From: a virus
Virus record (IMG/VR): IMGVR_UViG_3300009786_000035
Span: 1 to 36,383 of that record
Reading direction: 5' to 3' (one strand)
Length of the DNA: 36,383 nt
In this document: piece after piece, positions 1 to 7,503 of the stretch
Layout: each line of letters opens with the position of its first letter
Numbering within the stretch: position 1 is the stretch's first letter
Program-made: the position numbers and the translations under genes
The notes under the pieces: model-generated
What the model was told of the DNA's origin: nothing
The model's database searches: none
The model's input: only the letters and a program-made list of their open reading frames with translations

Positions 1-247
1 CCCTTGTGAGGGTGGTTCTTGCGTCACCGTTCTGACGTTGCCTGAGCGAGAGAGCCGATGCCCACCGGTATCGTGGGTCGGTTCCTTGCGTCCCTTGCGG
101 GTCATCTGTCAGGTCGTCCGGTTCTGCTGTTCCCAGTCCCCAGTTGCGGAGGGGGTGGGTATCCGGGGTGCCTGTGCGGCTCCCGTTCGGCACCGCTGCT
201 TCTGTAGTGGTGCTACGCAAGTATGGGCCTATGGTGGTTCTGTGCCC

Positions 248-288
248 ACGTAGAAACCACGTAGAGAGTACGTAAACCGAACTACGTA
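248..288. repeat. Helically phased ACGTA box array
   Basis: ACGTA occurs at 248, 259, 270 and 284, so the spacings are 11, 11 and 14 bp. Two copies sit in the self-complementary hexamer TACGTA (269-274 and 283-288). Boxes about one helical turn apart are what a cooperatively binding protein would use, so an operator or origin site is plausible. No family is identified. Confidence 0.5.
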
Positions 289-331
289 GTCTGAGGGGCA
301 CAAGGGCACAGGTGACTACCTCAGAGACTAC
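286..331. repeat. Imperfect inverted repeat
   Basis: GTAGTCTGAGG (286-296) is nearly complementary to CCTCAGAGACTAC (319-331), with a 2-nt bulge and a loop of about 22 nt. It lies directly after the ACGTA boxes. It could form an RNA hairpin or be a protein-binding site; no role is established. Confidence 0.3.
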
Positions 332-402
332 TTCCCATGGTGACTATCGTTGGGCATGCCCGATCGGCAGATCAGATCAGCCGGCAAGGGTCAGTGGGCC
401 AG

Positions 403-473
403 TACGTCAGATGCTTGGAGTGTCTGCCTGTGGGCAATGACTAAGGCCAAGGGCAAGGCCTATACGTCAGATG
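403..473. repeat. Two direct copies of TACGTCAGATG, 60 bp apart
   Basis: The 11-mer TACGTCAGATG is exact at 403-413 and 463-473. The core TACGTCAG recurs inverted at 994-1001, inside the promoter-proximal palindrome, and at 18509-18516, ahead of the scaffold-gene promoter candidate. That distribution suggests a regulator-binding motif; this is inference. Confidence 0.45.
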
Positions 474-743
474 TATGTCCTACCTAAGACATGAAACCGT
501 ATATAGGCGGGTGCTGATGGTGTGGCGTGCTTGGTGGTGGTGGGTGGGCTAGTCATGGCCTAGTTCCCTCCTCCTCAGCACCGCGTCGGTGGCAGGTATT
601 TCCGTCGAGGGGGGACTGGGGGTGCCCCACGTTTCGGTGGCTTCTTCGTGCGAAAGGGATACAGGCATCTCCGTTTCAGACACTCTCTCCCGCTACGTCG
701 CTAGTAGTATCTGTGGGTACTTGGCTGGTTGGAGATCGACCAC

Positions 744-782
744 GTCGTAGACCAGAGAGGTCTTACCTGTCTGGTCTACGAC
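744..782. repeat. 39-nt near-perfect palindrome (strong hairpin)
   Basis: The 13-nt arm GTCGTAGACCAGA (744-756) is fully complementary to 770-782. After one G.G mismatch the inner part continues AGGT-CTT-ACCT (758-768), leaving a 3-nt loop. No T-run follows on either strand, so it is not a standard intrinsic terminator. It may be an origin hairpin, a dimer operator or a structured RNA element. Confidence 0.75.
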
Positions 783-838
783 CTCGGCTGTTGTCTGTGA
801 GGTTTCACAGTCGGACCACTCTCTGGAGACCGTGAACT

Positions 839-874
839 CACTGGCCTAACTGGCCTCACTGGCCTGACTGGGGG
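839..874. repeat. 9-bp tandem repeat (iteron-like), about 3.5 units
   Basis: Successive 9-bp units are CACTGGCCT (839-847), AACTGGCCT (848-856), CACTGGCCT (857-865) and the degenerate GACTGGGGG (866-874). Short tandem units next to palindromes, with a more AT-rich stretch beginning near 937, resemble initiator-binding iterons. No initiator is identified in this window. Confidence 0.6.
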
Positions 875-883
875 GAGGCACTA

Positions 884-901
884 GTTCTCTCCAGAGAGAA
901 C
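884..901. repeat. 18-nt palindrome GTTCTCTC-CA-GAGAGAAC
   Basis: Two perfect 8-nt complementary arms flank a 2-nt centre (892-893). It lies just downstream of the 9-bp tandem repeat and upstream of the first promoter candidate. The size and symmetry suit a homodimeric repressor or initiator site. Confidence 0.5.
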
Positions 902-958
902 GGACACATAGGCAAAGGGTAGGACAGTAGTACGAGATGGACACTATCTATACAGCCT

Positions 959-986
959 TTGAACGTAGACTCTTCCTATATAGGCT
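959..986 (+). promoter_or_regulatory. Promoter candidate P1 upstream of the SpoVG-like gene
   Basis: TTGAAC (959-964), a 16-bp spacer and TAGGCT (981-986) match the TTGACN/TANNNT pattern of housekeeping promoters. The palindrome at 988-1005 would cover the start point, suggesting repression there. The spacing is acceptable but the call rests on consensus matching only. Confidence 0.4.
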
Positions 987-987
987 T

Positions 988-1005
988 GGGGTACTGACGT
1001 ACCCC
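988..1005. promoter_or_regulatory. Operator-like palindrome GGGGTAC-TGAC-GTACCCC
   Basis: Two perfect 7-nt arms flank TGAC, immediately downstream of the P1 -10 element. It contains the inverted form of the TACGTCAG motif also found at 403 and 463. This is a good position for an operator that blocks P1, or for a 5'-end stem-loop on the transcript. Confidence 0.45.
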
Positions 1006-1043
1006 GTCTAGGAAGTCATCTAACTAGGCTCTTAGCCTTACGA

Positions 1044-1072
1044 TAGACAGGCCGAAAGCACTGTGCTACATT
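1044..1072 (+). promoter_or_regulatory. Promoter candidate P2 with extended -10
   Basis: TAGACA (1044-1049), a 17-bp spacer and TACATT (1067-1072), preceded by TGC at 1064-1066 (extended -10). The spacer contains the small inverted repeat AGCAC-T-GTGCT. The predicted start near 1079 leaves a leader of about 70 nt before the AAGGAG site and TTG start at 1150. Confidence 0.5.
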
Positions 1073-1149
1073 GGCCCAGCACAGATGGTTCTCAGAGCAG
1101 GGCCGGTGGAGCACAGTGAGTCGGTCACCCGGCTCAGAAGGAGAGCATC

Positions 1150-1539
1150 TTGGCTCTAGTAGTACGCATCGTCACCACGTTCGCCCGTGGCGAGAGGACT
1201 CCCGCATCCATCCTCTGGGAGGGTGTGGTCGAGGTCCAGAACCCGGACAAGGTCGTTCCCGAAGGCCAGCCCGGTGGTGGCTACCCGGAACGCATCATCA
1301 AGGGCCAGATGAAGTTGGTTCGCCGCAACGACGGTGGCACCTTCATCGGAACCCCCAGCCGCAAGACGGAGGATGGTCGTTACTTCAACTTTTACGACCT
1401 TGGTCAGTCCCTCCAACGCCTCATCATCCCCGTCCTTGAAGCAGAGGTCGGGAAAGACCCCGCACCAGCCATCACGCCCGCAGTGGCCGAAGCATCCGCA
1501 GAGACCGCCAGCGACGAGTTTGCTGACATAGCCTTCTAA
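1150..1539 (+). CDS. SpoVG-like small nucleic-acid-binding protein with SSB-like acidic tail
   Basis: 129 aa. The start is TTG at 1150 with AAGGAG six bases upstream. Residues 57-85 (LVRRNDGGTFIGTPSRKTED and what follows) resemble the SpoVG core, in which a G-x-F-[VI]-x-x-PS-[RK] stretch is followed by a K-T-x-D-G turn; SpoVG proteins bind DNA or RNA. The C-terminus (about 101-129) is an Ala/Pro-rich linker ending SDEFADIAF. This mimics the acidic, Phe-terminated tail by which SSB and T7 gp2.5 recruit replication partners. It is the first gene after the control region and lies upstream of the RecA-like ATPase, which fits a replication or recombination role. The fold match is by eye, and an unrelated ssDNA-binding fold is possible. 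Confidence 0.5.
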   Translation: MALVVRIVTTFARGERTPASILWEGVVEVQNPDKVVPEGQPGGGYPERIIKGQMKLVRRNDGGTFIGTPSRKTEDGRYFNFYDLGQSLQRLIIPVLEAEVGKDPAPAITPAVAEASAETASDEFADIAF

Positions 1540-1783
1540 GCCCACCTCCGACCCTAGCCCCTCCCTCCATGACTCAACATGAGCGGAGCGTGCCTTTATC
1601 GAGAGTGTCCAAACGGTTCTCGTAGCGTAGGGGAACCTGTCCCCACACTCAGCCCTCGTCATAGCCCTTCCCTCCAGTGGGGCATTGACGGGGGCTTCCT
1701 GATGTCCGGCGGGGAAGGACTGTGGGGAAGGGGCGTGGTACACTTCCATCAGAACCACATCGCAGTGAAACTGGAGGCACCGC
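1540..1783. other. Intergenic leader before the ATPase gene
   Basis: 244 nt without a convincing gene. It holds a short hairpin GGGGA-ACCTG-TCCCC (1630-1644) with no T-run, so termination there would be weak, and the extended -10 element at 1736-1744. The open frame at 1579-1812 lacks coding character and runs into the ATPase gene in another frame. Confidence 0.5.
1736..1744 (+). promoter_or_regulatory. Extended -10 promoter candidate (TGGTACACT)
   Basis: TGG followed by TACACT forms an extended -10, with no recognisable -35 at 16-18 bp. The same TG-N-TACACT appears at 18533-18541 before the scaffold gene. Predicted transcripts would start near 1751 and carry the GGAGG site used by the ATPase gene. 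Confidence 0.4.
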
Positions 1784-3139
1784 TTGACTGGCGAACAGAT
1801 AGGGGCGTTTGACCCTGACGCACGTACCGACTTCATGGATGGCTACGAGGACAACGAGGCTCGCCGCAAGGAAGTCGATGACGAGGTGTTGGCACGAGCC
1901 ACCGCAGAGGCCGCAGGCCCGCTTGTGATGCTCGACTACCTTGGGGTTCCGGTTCCAGAGGCACCGCTACTCAACGAAGGCGAGGACGCCTCATCCCTCG
2001 TCCTAGCACCCGAAGGCACGCTGTTGGAGATGTTCCAGCGGGACGGGGCACCAAGAGAGAACACGGCATGGGGTTGCTGGAATGTCTGGAAGCCGGGGGC
2101 ACTGACCCTCGTCGTAGGCACGCAGCAGAGTTTCAAGTCGTGGAGCATGTTCGACCTTATGCTCAACGCCGCTGAGGGCAAGGACTGGCTGGGGAACGCC
2201 CTCGGGCACTTCGACAGCATCGTCTATGTCAGCAACGAGAAGTCGCAGGCTGCGGTGTACGAGCGGCTGTGGAAGGTCTTTGAGGGGCATAACAAGGCCG
2301 CATCGAAGGTCTACATCCGGCACCGTGGTGACCGCATCCACTTCGCTAACTCGGCGTGGAACGAACTGGTCCGCTTCCTCAAGCAAGACCTAGAGAACCA
2401 GCGGGTGCTGCTCATCCTAGACACCCTGACCTCTCTCGCCCCTCCCGGCTACGACGAGAACAGCCTGACGCACGTCAGCGTGGTCCTCGACGCCATCCGT
2501 GACGTACAGGACGAGGCTCGCATCGACGTGATGCTGCTCCACCACCTGAACGCCGCAGGGGCACGTCCACGAGGGCACACGGCTCTGGACGGCGAGGTGG
2601 ACGGGTTCGTCCGCATGAGCCGAAGGGGCCGGGACGTAGACGAGGTGATGGTCACCTTTGAGCCGAAGGACGGCATGCCGAGCACGGGAGCGTTCGCCTT
2701 CCTGCCCGAGTCAGGCACGTTCAAGCGGTCGAGCGGGCGGGCACTGCACGTCGGCAACCTCGTGAACCTCATCCAGTGGTATCAGGACCGTAACTCTGGT
2801 GAGGGCATCACCATCAAGGAACTGCGGGACACCTTCTACACCGCACATCGCTACGACAAGGTCGAACAGGAAGTCACACGGGGCGTGGAAGAGTTGAAAT
2901 TGAAGCGGGAGTTCCGCCGCAGCATGCTCACCAACCGTGAGGCCAACCTCGTCAGTGTCCTCACGGATGACGAGCGTAGGGCCATCAAGGACCGCAAGGC
3001 CCGTGACGGCGATATCGTCCGTGACGTAGCCGTGAAGCACGACGCTGAACTGGCGTTGGTGGACCGAGCCGAGAGAGCAGCCGGATACCTGCCGCCTGAC
3101 ACGGACGAGGACGACGGAGGACTCGATGGTCTACTGTAG
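1784..3139 (+). CDS. RecA/RepA-like (AAA_25-type) ATPase, putative replicative helicase or recombination ATPase
   Basis: 451 aa, TTG start at 1784 with GGAGG six bases upstream. The P-loop lies at residues 112-119 (GTQQSFKS, with K118 and S119). The usual second glycine is replaced by Phe, a variant known in phage AAA_25 proteins of the GxPxSFKSW type. Walker B is LLILD ending at D213. A downstream HH (253-254) followed by RPRGHTALDGEVDG resembles the RepA/AAA_25 motif that senses nucleotide in hexameric ATPases. About 90 N-terminal residues are acidic and lack a motif; the C-terminus is charged and ends in an acidic stretch. It sits between the SpoVG-like gene and the packaging module, so DNA unwinding during replication is the likeliest role. 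No primase was found beside it. Confidence 0.75.
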   Translation: MTGEQIGAFDPDARTDFMDGYEDNEARRKEVDDEVLARATAEAAGPLVMLDYLGVPVPEAPLLNEGEDASSLVLAPEGTLLEMFQRDGAPRENTAWGCWNVWKPGALTLVVGTQQSFKSWSMFDLMLNAAEGKDWLGNALGHFDSIVYVSNEKSQAAVYERLWKVFEGHNKAASKVYIRHRGDRIHFANSAWNELVRFLKQDLENQRVLLILDTLTSLAPPGYDENSLTHVSVVLDAIRDVQDEARIDVMLLHHLNAAGARPRGHTALDGEVDGFVRMSRRGRDVDEVMVTFEPKDGMPSTGAFAFLPESGTFKRSSGRALHVGNLVNLIQWYQDRNSGEGITIKELRDTFYTAHRYDKVEQEVTRGVEELKLKREFRRSMLTNREANLVSVLTDDERRAIKDRKARDGDIVRDVAVKHDAELALVDRAERAAGYLPPDTDEDDGGLDGLL

Positions 3140-3144
3140 TAGCG

Positions 3145-3687
3145 ATGCCGAACCAACCCGCATGCCTCCCCTGCAAGAACCCGTTGGCTCAGGAGTATCT
3201 GACCGAGCGTATGGGTCAGATGGCGGACTTGAAGACCATCCGGCACGAGTTGGCGTCGGCCTACCGAAAGCGGACGATGGGCTATGGCAAGGCCCCTACG
3301 CTTTCTATGTTGGTGACCCATCAGAAGTCACACATCGGGACAGTCGGCATGGCCTCGGCCCACCTGCCTACCTTCTCTGGCGAGGATGACACTACGTCCA
3401 GTGCGTCTGCGGACGATGGCACTGCTCGCGGGAACGACGTGGCAGCGGCTATCCAGCAGAGGGCTTTACAGGCCCTAGCGGATGGCGAACTCCGAGTCAC
3501 GGCCCAGCACGGGCTGAAGGCTCAGGAGATGATCGACAAGCGTGCGGAGCGGGCACAGGACCGGGAACTCACCGTGTTCCTCGCTCGCATGATGACGCAG
3601 GCAATCCCACCCCCGGCCTTGATGCTTCCTGACGATGCGATCGAGGCTGAGTACACAGAGGTAGAACTCAGTGAAGCAGCAGACTAA
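3145..3687 (+). CDS. Zinc/HTH DNA-binding protein, candidate terminase small subunit
   Basis: 180 aa, ATG start five bases after the ATPase stop. The N-terminus has C7-x2-C10 and, about 50 residues on, H59-x3-H63 (THQKSH), with a helical basic stretch between them. This CxxC-HTH-HxxxH layout occurs in small phage DNA-binding proteins, including terminase small subunits that read the packaging site. The rest is helical and charged (about 100-160), suitable for oligomerisation, and the C-terminus is acidic. Its place two genes upstream of the large subunit supports the packaging role. An overlapping frame starting at 3126 has a better-placed GGAGG but no coding character. A transcriptional regulator is the main alternative. 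Confidence 0.5.
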   Translation: MPNQPACLPCKNPLAQEYLTERMGQMADLKTIRHELASAYRKRTMGYGKAPTLSMLVTHQKSHIGTVGMASAHLPTFSGEDDTTSSASADDGTARGNDVAAAIQQRALQALADGELRVTAQHGLKAQEMIDKRAERAQDRELTVFLARMMTQAIPPPALMLPDDAIEAEYTEVELSEAAD

Positions 3688-3856
3688 CGAGTACATCGCC
3701 ATCCAGTTGGACAACTACGCCAAGCACCTGCAACAGCAGTGGAGCGAGGTGAAGGGCACCCCTCAGGCGTTCGCTTTCAAGCAGACCATCACCCACCTCA
3801 TCGAAGCGGCCATGTGGCTGCGGCGGGAGCCTGACTCTCTGCCCGACAAGCCGTAA
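3671..3856 (+). CDS. Small Acb2-like (DUF7681-type) protein, possible anti-CBASS sponge
   Basis: 61 aa, GTG start at 3671 inside the end of the upstream gene (17-bp overlap, different frame), so translation is probably coupled. The protein is two predicted helices. The second carries FKQTITHLIEAAMWLRRE, which resembles the C-terminal signature of phage Acb2-type proteins (T-x-L-E-E-A-x-M-W-x). Those form compact oligomers that sequester cyclic nucleotides made by CBASS and related defence systems. The match is a short pattern seen by eye, and the gene's place between terminase genes is not typical of defence antagonists. It could instead be a small packaging accessory protein. Confidence 0.35.
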   Translation: MKQQTNEYIAIQLDNYAKHLQQQWSEVKGTPQAFAFKQTITHLIEAAMWLRREPDSLPDKP

Positions 3857-3858
3857 CT

Positions 3859-5532
3859 ATGGTCCTGAGTGCCAAGGATGAAGCACGGGCGGTCAAGGCA
3901 GCCAAGACGTTCGGCTTCAACCTGTCCAAGGCGAGGTGGGACACCCCCACCTACGCCCGCCTGCTTGGCATCGAGGTCCACCCCGGTCAGGTCCGGTTCT
4001 TTCAGCAGGTGCTCGCACGGGCACCCGACGCCGTCAAGCCTGCCTACCTGAACCTCGCTCTCTCGTCTGGGAACCGTGCAGGCAAGACGCTGGCCCTGAC
4101 CATCGCCGTCCTGCAACACGCTCAGTTCAAGATCGGGCTGCCCCCACCCGGTGACGACAGCGAGACCGCCCTGACCAAGTGGCGGAAGCACCCGTGGCAC
4201 GGCTACCACTTCGGCGTCCAGCAGGAGGTGGCGGACCTCATGTGGCAGGGCGCGGTGATGCTGTTCGACGGCACCCACCCCGGCCAGAAGGGGAGGGGCT
4301 GTCCGCTGGTGGACTTCCTCGGGCGGAAGATCGTCGAGACCGGTAAGAAAGAGCGTGGCGAGTACCGGTGGATCGTCTTCAGCGAGCAGATGGGTGGCGG
4401 GGAAATCCACTTCCGCACGACCAACGAGAAGGCCGTGGGTCAGTTGGGCAAGGACATGAACCTCATCACGTACGACGAGTGCGGGTTCGACCCGAACCTG
4501 ACGTGGATCGTGAATGAGGTGCTGCACATGCGGCGGCTCTCGACCTCAGGCCAACTCATCCTCATATCTACCCCCTCCGAGTCATTCCAGCAGTTCTCTG
4601 ACGAGTGGGCACGGGGAGACCCCGAGTCGCCTGACCGCCAGCCTTACCATATGAGCATTCGCATGAGCACCCGAGACAACATCGGCTTCGGCATCGAGAA
4701 TTCCGCCTTCGCCCGCATCGTGGCCTCTATGCCCAAGCACCTCGTCGCCCAGAACATCGACGGGCACTTCATCGAGGGACGCAACGCTTTCTTCAACGCG
4801 ATCAGCGTGGACGCCTGCTTCGACCCGGACATGCCGCTTGTCACGGAAGCGGAGGCGGACCACATGTACGTGCAGGGCATCGACCCGGCCATGACCCACG
4901 ACGCCACATGGAGCATCACCCTCGACTACACCAACCCCAAGGTGGTGCTGGGAGTGAGGGCAGAGCGGCGTGAGGGTAAGCAGTCCATGCCCCGGCTGGT
5001 GGCTCTCATCAGCGAGGTCCACTACGCCTACAACGAGAACAAGGCCCGAGCCATGACGGCCTGCGATACGAGCGGCATGGGCGGCAAGGTCTTCAAGGAA
5101 GCCCTCTCAGTGCTCCACCCCTTCCGGGCCGTGGAGTTCGGTGGTGTCAAGAGCCGCAAGATGAAACTGCTCATCGACCTGAAGGGCTACATCGAGAGCG
5201 GCATCCTGAAGTTCCCCAAGCAGGGCGTGTGGCTGGGCCTCCGCAAGCAGTTGCTGGCGTACCGGCTGGACGACAGCAGGCTGGACACGGACGCAGTGAT
5301 GGCACTGGCGGTCGCGGTCAAGCAGTTGGTGGCGGGCACTGCTTCAGTGGCCGTGAGCGAAATCGCCATCCCGTTTGACATGTACGACGAGACCCCATCG
5401 GGTGGCGGGCTGGCCTCCATCCCGAAGAAGGACCAGCGACCTGACGCCAAAGAGATGGTCTACACTGATGCTACGACCCCCGGAGAGGTCGGACGACGCA
5501 TCCGTGCCGGTGCGAACTACGAGGTGCTTTAG
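3859..5532 (+). CDS. terL: Terminase large subunit (packaging ATPase and nuclease)
   Basis: 557 aa, ATG start two bases after the previous stop. The N-terminal ATPase has the Walker A loop SSGNRAGKT (69-77, K76, T77) and Walker B NLITYDE (D206, E207). The C-terminal RNase H-like nuclease shows acidic positions at D342 (QGIDPA), D403 (ACDTSG) and D478 (LDTDAV), as expected for TerL. The length is normal for the family. The enzyme cuts concatemeric DNA and drives it into the procapsid through the portal encoded next. The downstream portal gene begins immediately after the stop, so the two are co-translated. Confidence 0.93.
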   Translation: MVLSAKDEARAVKAAKTFGFNLSKARWDTPTYARLLGIEVHPGQVRFFQQVLARAPDAVKPAYLNLALSSGNRAGKTLALTIAVLQHAQFKIGLPPPGDDSETALTKWRKHPWHGYHFGVQQEVADLMWQGAVMLFDGTHPGQKGRGCPLVDFLGRKIVETGKKERGEYRWIVFSEQMGGGEIHFRTTNEKAVGQLGKDMNLITYDECGFDPNLTWIVNEVLHMRRLSTSGQLILISTPSESFQQFSDEWARGDPESPDRQPYHMSIRMSTRDNIGFGIENSAFARIVASMPKHLVAQNIDGHFIEGRNAFFNAISVDACFDPDMPLVTEAEADHMYVQGIDPAMTHDATWSITLDYTNPKVVLGVRAERREGKQSMPRLVALISEVHYAYNENKARAMTACDTSGMGGKVFKEALSVLHPFRAVEFGGVKSRKMKLLIDLKGYIESGILKFPKQGVWLGLRKQLLAYRLDDSRLDTDAVMALAVAVKQLVAGTASVAVSEIAIPFDMYDETPSGGGLASIPKKDQRPDAKEMVYTDATTPGEVGRRIRAGANYEVL

Positions 5533-7503
5533 TTGTCGGGACAGGGTGGGCCAATCAAGGTTCTGTACGAGGAAGATAACGCCGGGATGGCGGGTGACCC
5601 CGAGACAGCAGCCGTGTTGCGTGAAATCCTCCGACGCAAGGACTCCATCCGTAGTGCCCACGATCGCTTTGTGGAGCAGTGCAACCGGTTCGACAATCTG
5701 TACTACGCCAACGTCATCACCTCTGGCGGTGCGGACCACTGGCCGGAAGACCCCAACCGAACCATCGTGGGCAAGGCCCACGTCAGCCTCAACGTGCATC
5801 CGACCTACGTAGATGTGCCTGCGGCCCTCCAGTCCGTCGTCCCCATCGAGAACATCGTGCCCCCGGAGAGTAACCCTGAAGCCAAGGCGGTCGCTGCGGC
5901 GGTCGAGCGGTTGTACTTTGTGTGGAAAGATGAGGACCAGTTTGAGACCAAGAGCCACAAACTCGCCACGGTCAAGAGCCTCTACGGCCTTGCCTACGGC
6001 AAGGTGGTCTGGAACGAAGACCTCGGTCGCCCCGAACTCCTGCCGGTAGAGCAGCCTCGCAACCTGTGGGCTGGCTACAGCAGCAGCGACTACACCAACT
6101 TGGAGTGGGCGGTCTACTCGTACTTCATCACGCCGACGCAGGCCATCGAAGACTACGGGCTGGACATCAGCGAGGGCATCGAAGAGGGCGACATCGCAGA
6201 GGGCGACACCCGATATGTGTACGTCACGCAGCCCCTCAACCACAACACTCACGACCCTCAGACCCTGAGCAACCGGGATTGGCTTCAGACCCCTCAGTGG
6301 GGCATGCTTCAGGTCAACGACTACTGGTGCCGCAAGCCCAAGGGCAACATCGTCCGTGGCAAGAAGACTGAGATGGAGACCGTCAACGTAATCACCGTGG
6401 GCAACTACGTCGTGTACGACGAGGCCCACCCGGAGTACGAGGGTCGCCTGCCGTACGTGCCCGTCTTCAACACGTTCATCCCCGGCGTTCCTGAGGGACG
6501 GCCTGACCTCTACGACGTTGAGCAGTTGCTTCGTGAGAAGGACGAGCGAGTCTCCGCAGGCGGCACCATGGTGGGTAAACTGACCGGCAAGCAGTTCTGG
6601 CAGTTGACCGGCCCCGAGTCCCCTGACCGAGTCCCGAGCGGCCTCCGTCCCGAGCCTGACAAGGTCGTGGCCCCCGGTGCTGGCAACCGCATCGAACCCA
6701 TCACCCCATGGATGCCTGAGTTCCAACTGGAGCAGTACCTTGCGCGGCTGGACCGTGAGTTGCAGGATGTCTCTGGCTTGAATGACTTGCTACGCGGACT
6801 CGCTCCTAGTCAGGTGTTGAGTAGCGGCAAGGCCATCAACGCCCTCGTGGCGAACTACGAGGCACGCATCACGCTCAGGCGACAGATGTTCTACCAGTGG
6901 CGTATCGACACTTGGGGTCTCACCAAGTTGGTGTGGGGCAACAAGGTCACCGAACTGAAGGCCATCTTTGAGAACGCAGGCAAGTTGGTCGTGAAGTCCC
7001 CGAGCCTTACGCCCCGCGACGACCTTGAGCAGAGCACCCTCGCCATGAATATGCTCAACAGCAAGATTTGGTCTCAGGTCCGAGCGATGGATGCCACTGG
7101 CGTCGAAGACCCCGAAGACGAGCAGAACGAAATCCGCAAGGAACGTCAGGACGCGGCTCTCTTCCCGGCAGACGTGCAGGCACAGGCAGCCCTCATGGCG
7201 ATGATGCAGCAGATGCAGATGCAGGAGCAGCAAAACGCCGCGCAGCAGGGTGCTCCGGGTGCAGGCCCGCTAGACGAAGAGGGTGCCATCGACGCCGAAG
7301 AGGCCCGGCGGAAGGCAGGCGACGAGGCCGCTGGCGAAGGCCAAGAGCAACTACAGGAACCGGGCGAGCAGCCTGCAAGTGGCCCGTCCGCCTTCTCCGG
7401 TCAGGGAGACAACGAGGCAGTGAACCAGTCCATGATCCACGAGGGCGAGGTCAAAAGCCGCATGCTCACCCAGCAGCCGCTGACGGTTGAGGGGCAGGGC
7501 TAG
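5533..7503 (+). CDS. Portal protein
   Basis: 656 aa, TTG start directly after the TerL stop, with GAGGTG six bases upstream inside the terL end. The body (about 30-530) has the mixed helix and wing layout of large podovirus-type portals, with conserved-looking stretches such as SLYGLAYGKVVWNE and a stem region ending in DVSGLNDLLRG before residue 430. The C-terminal 130 residues are low complexity: a Met/Gln run (AALMAMMQQMQMQEQQNAAQ) followed by Ala/Gly/Glu-rich sequence, probably flexible. Twelve copies would form the vertex ring for DNA packaging and connector docking. The call rests on context (directly after TerL) and overall composition. Confidence 0.85.
   Translation: MSGQGGPIKVLYEEDNAGMAGDPETAAVLREILRRKDSIRSAHDRFVEQCNRFDNLYYANVITSGGADHWPEDPNRTIVGKAHVSLNVHPTYVDVPAALQSVVPIENIVPPESNPEAKAVAAAVERLYFVWKDEDQFETKSHKLATVKSLYGLAYGKVVWNEDLGRPELLPVEQPRNLWAGYSSSDYTNLEWAVYSYFITPTQAIEDYGLDISEGIEEGDIAEGDTRYVYVTQPLNHNTHDPQTLSNRDWLQTPQWGMLQVNDYWCRKPKGNIVRGKKTEMETVNVITVGNYVVYDEAHPEYEGRLPYVPVFNTFIPGVPEGRPDLYDVEQLLREKDERVSAGGTMVGKLTGKQFWQLTGPESPDRVPSGLRPEPDKVVAPGAGNRIEPITPWMPEFQLEQYLARLDRELQDVSGLNDLLRGLAPSQVLSSGKAINALVANYEARITLRRQMFYQWRIDTWGLTKLVWGNKVTELKAIFENAGKLVVKSPSLTPRDDLEQSTLAMNMLNSKIWSQVRAMDATGVEDPEDEQNEIRKERQDAALFPADVQAQAALMAMMQQMQMQEQQNAAQQGAPGAGPLDEEGAIDAEEARRKAGDEAAGEGQEQLQEPGEQPASGPSAFSGQGDNEAVNQSMIHEGEVKSRMLTQQPLTVEGQG

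Larger units (their letters stand above)
1..1149. other. Gene-free control region, possible replication origin
   Basis: About 1.1 kb with no convincing gene. The two open frames here (38-253 and 527-835) have low-complexity, Cys/Arg/Ser-rich translations with no recognisable fold. The stretch is instead rich in short repeats: twelve ACGT tetramers, two exact copies of TACGTCAGATG, a 9-bp tandem repeat, a 39-nt near-perfect palindrome, the 10-bp palindrome GGGCATGCCC at 352-361, an 18-nt palindrome and two promoter candidates. Tandem repeats and hairpins beside genes for a DNA-binding protein and a RecA-like ATPase fit a phage origin or early control region. That role is inferred. The left edge of the window may cut this region. 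Confidence 0.6.

Noticed and set aside
38-253. 71-aa open frame in the left region
   Set aside because: No ribosome site, Cys/Arg/Ser-rich random-looking translation, and it overlaps repeat-rich sequence.
527-835. 102-aa open frame in the left region
   Set aside because: Spans the 39-nt palindrome; arginine/serine-rich translation without domain character and no Shine-Dalgarno.
1156-1836. 226-aa open frame on the minus strand
   Set aside because: Antisense to the SpoVG-like gene and the start of the ATPase gene; shadow of GC-rich codon structure.
3126-3389. Alternative plus-strand frame with a well-placed GGAGG
   Set aside because: The GGAGG is part of the acidic codons at the end of the ATPase gene. 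The frame overlaps the 180-aa gene, whose translation has a CxxC...HxxxH pattern and coding character.
5344-6726. 460-aa open frame on the minus strand
   Set aside because: Mirror frame of terL and portal codons; Val/Leu/His/Asp-rich shadow composition and no motif.
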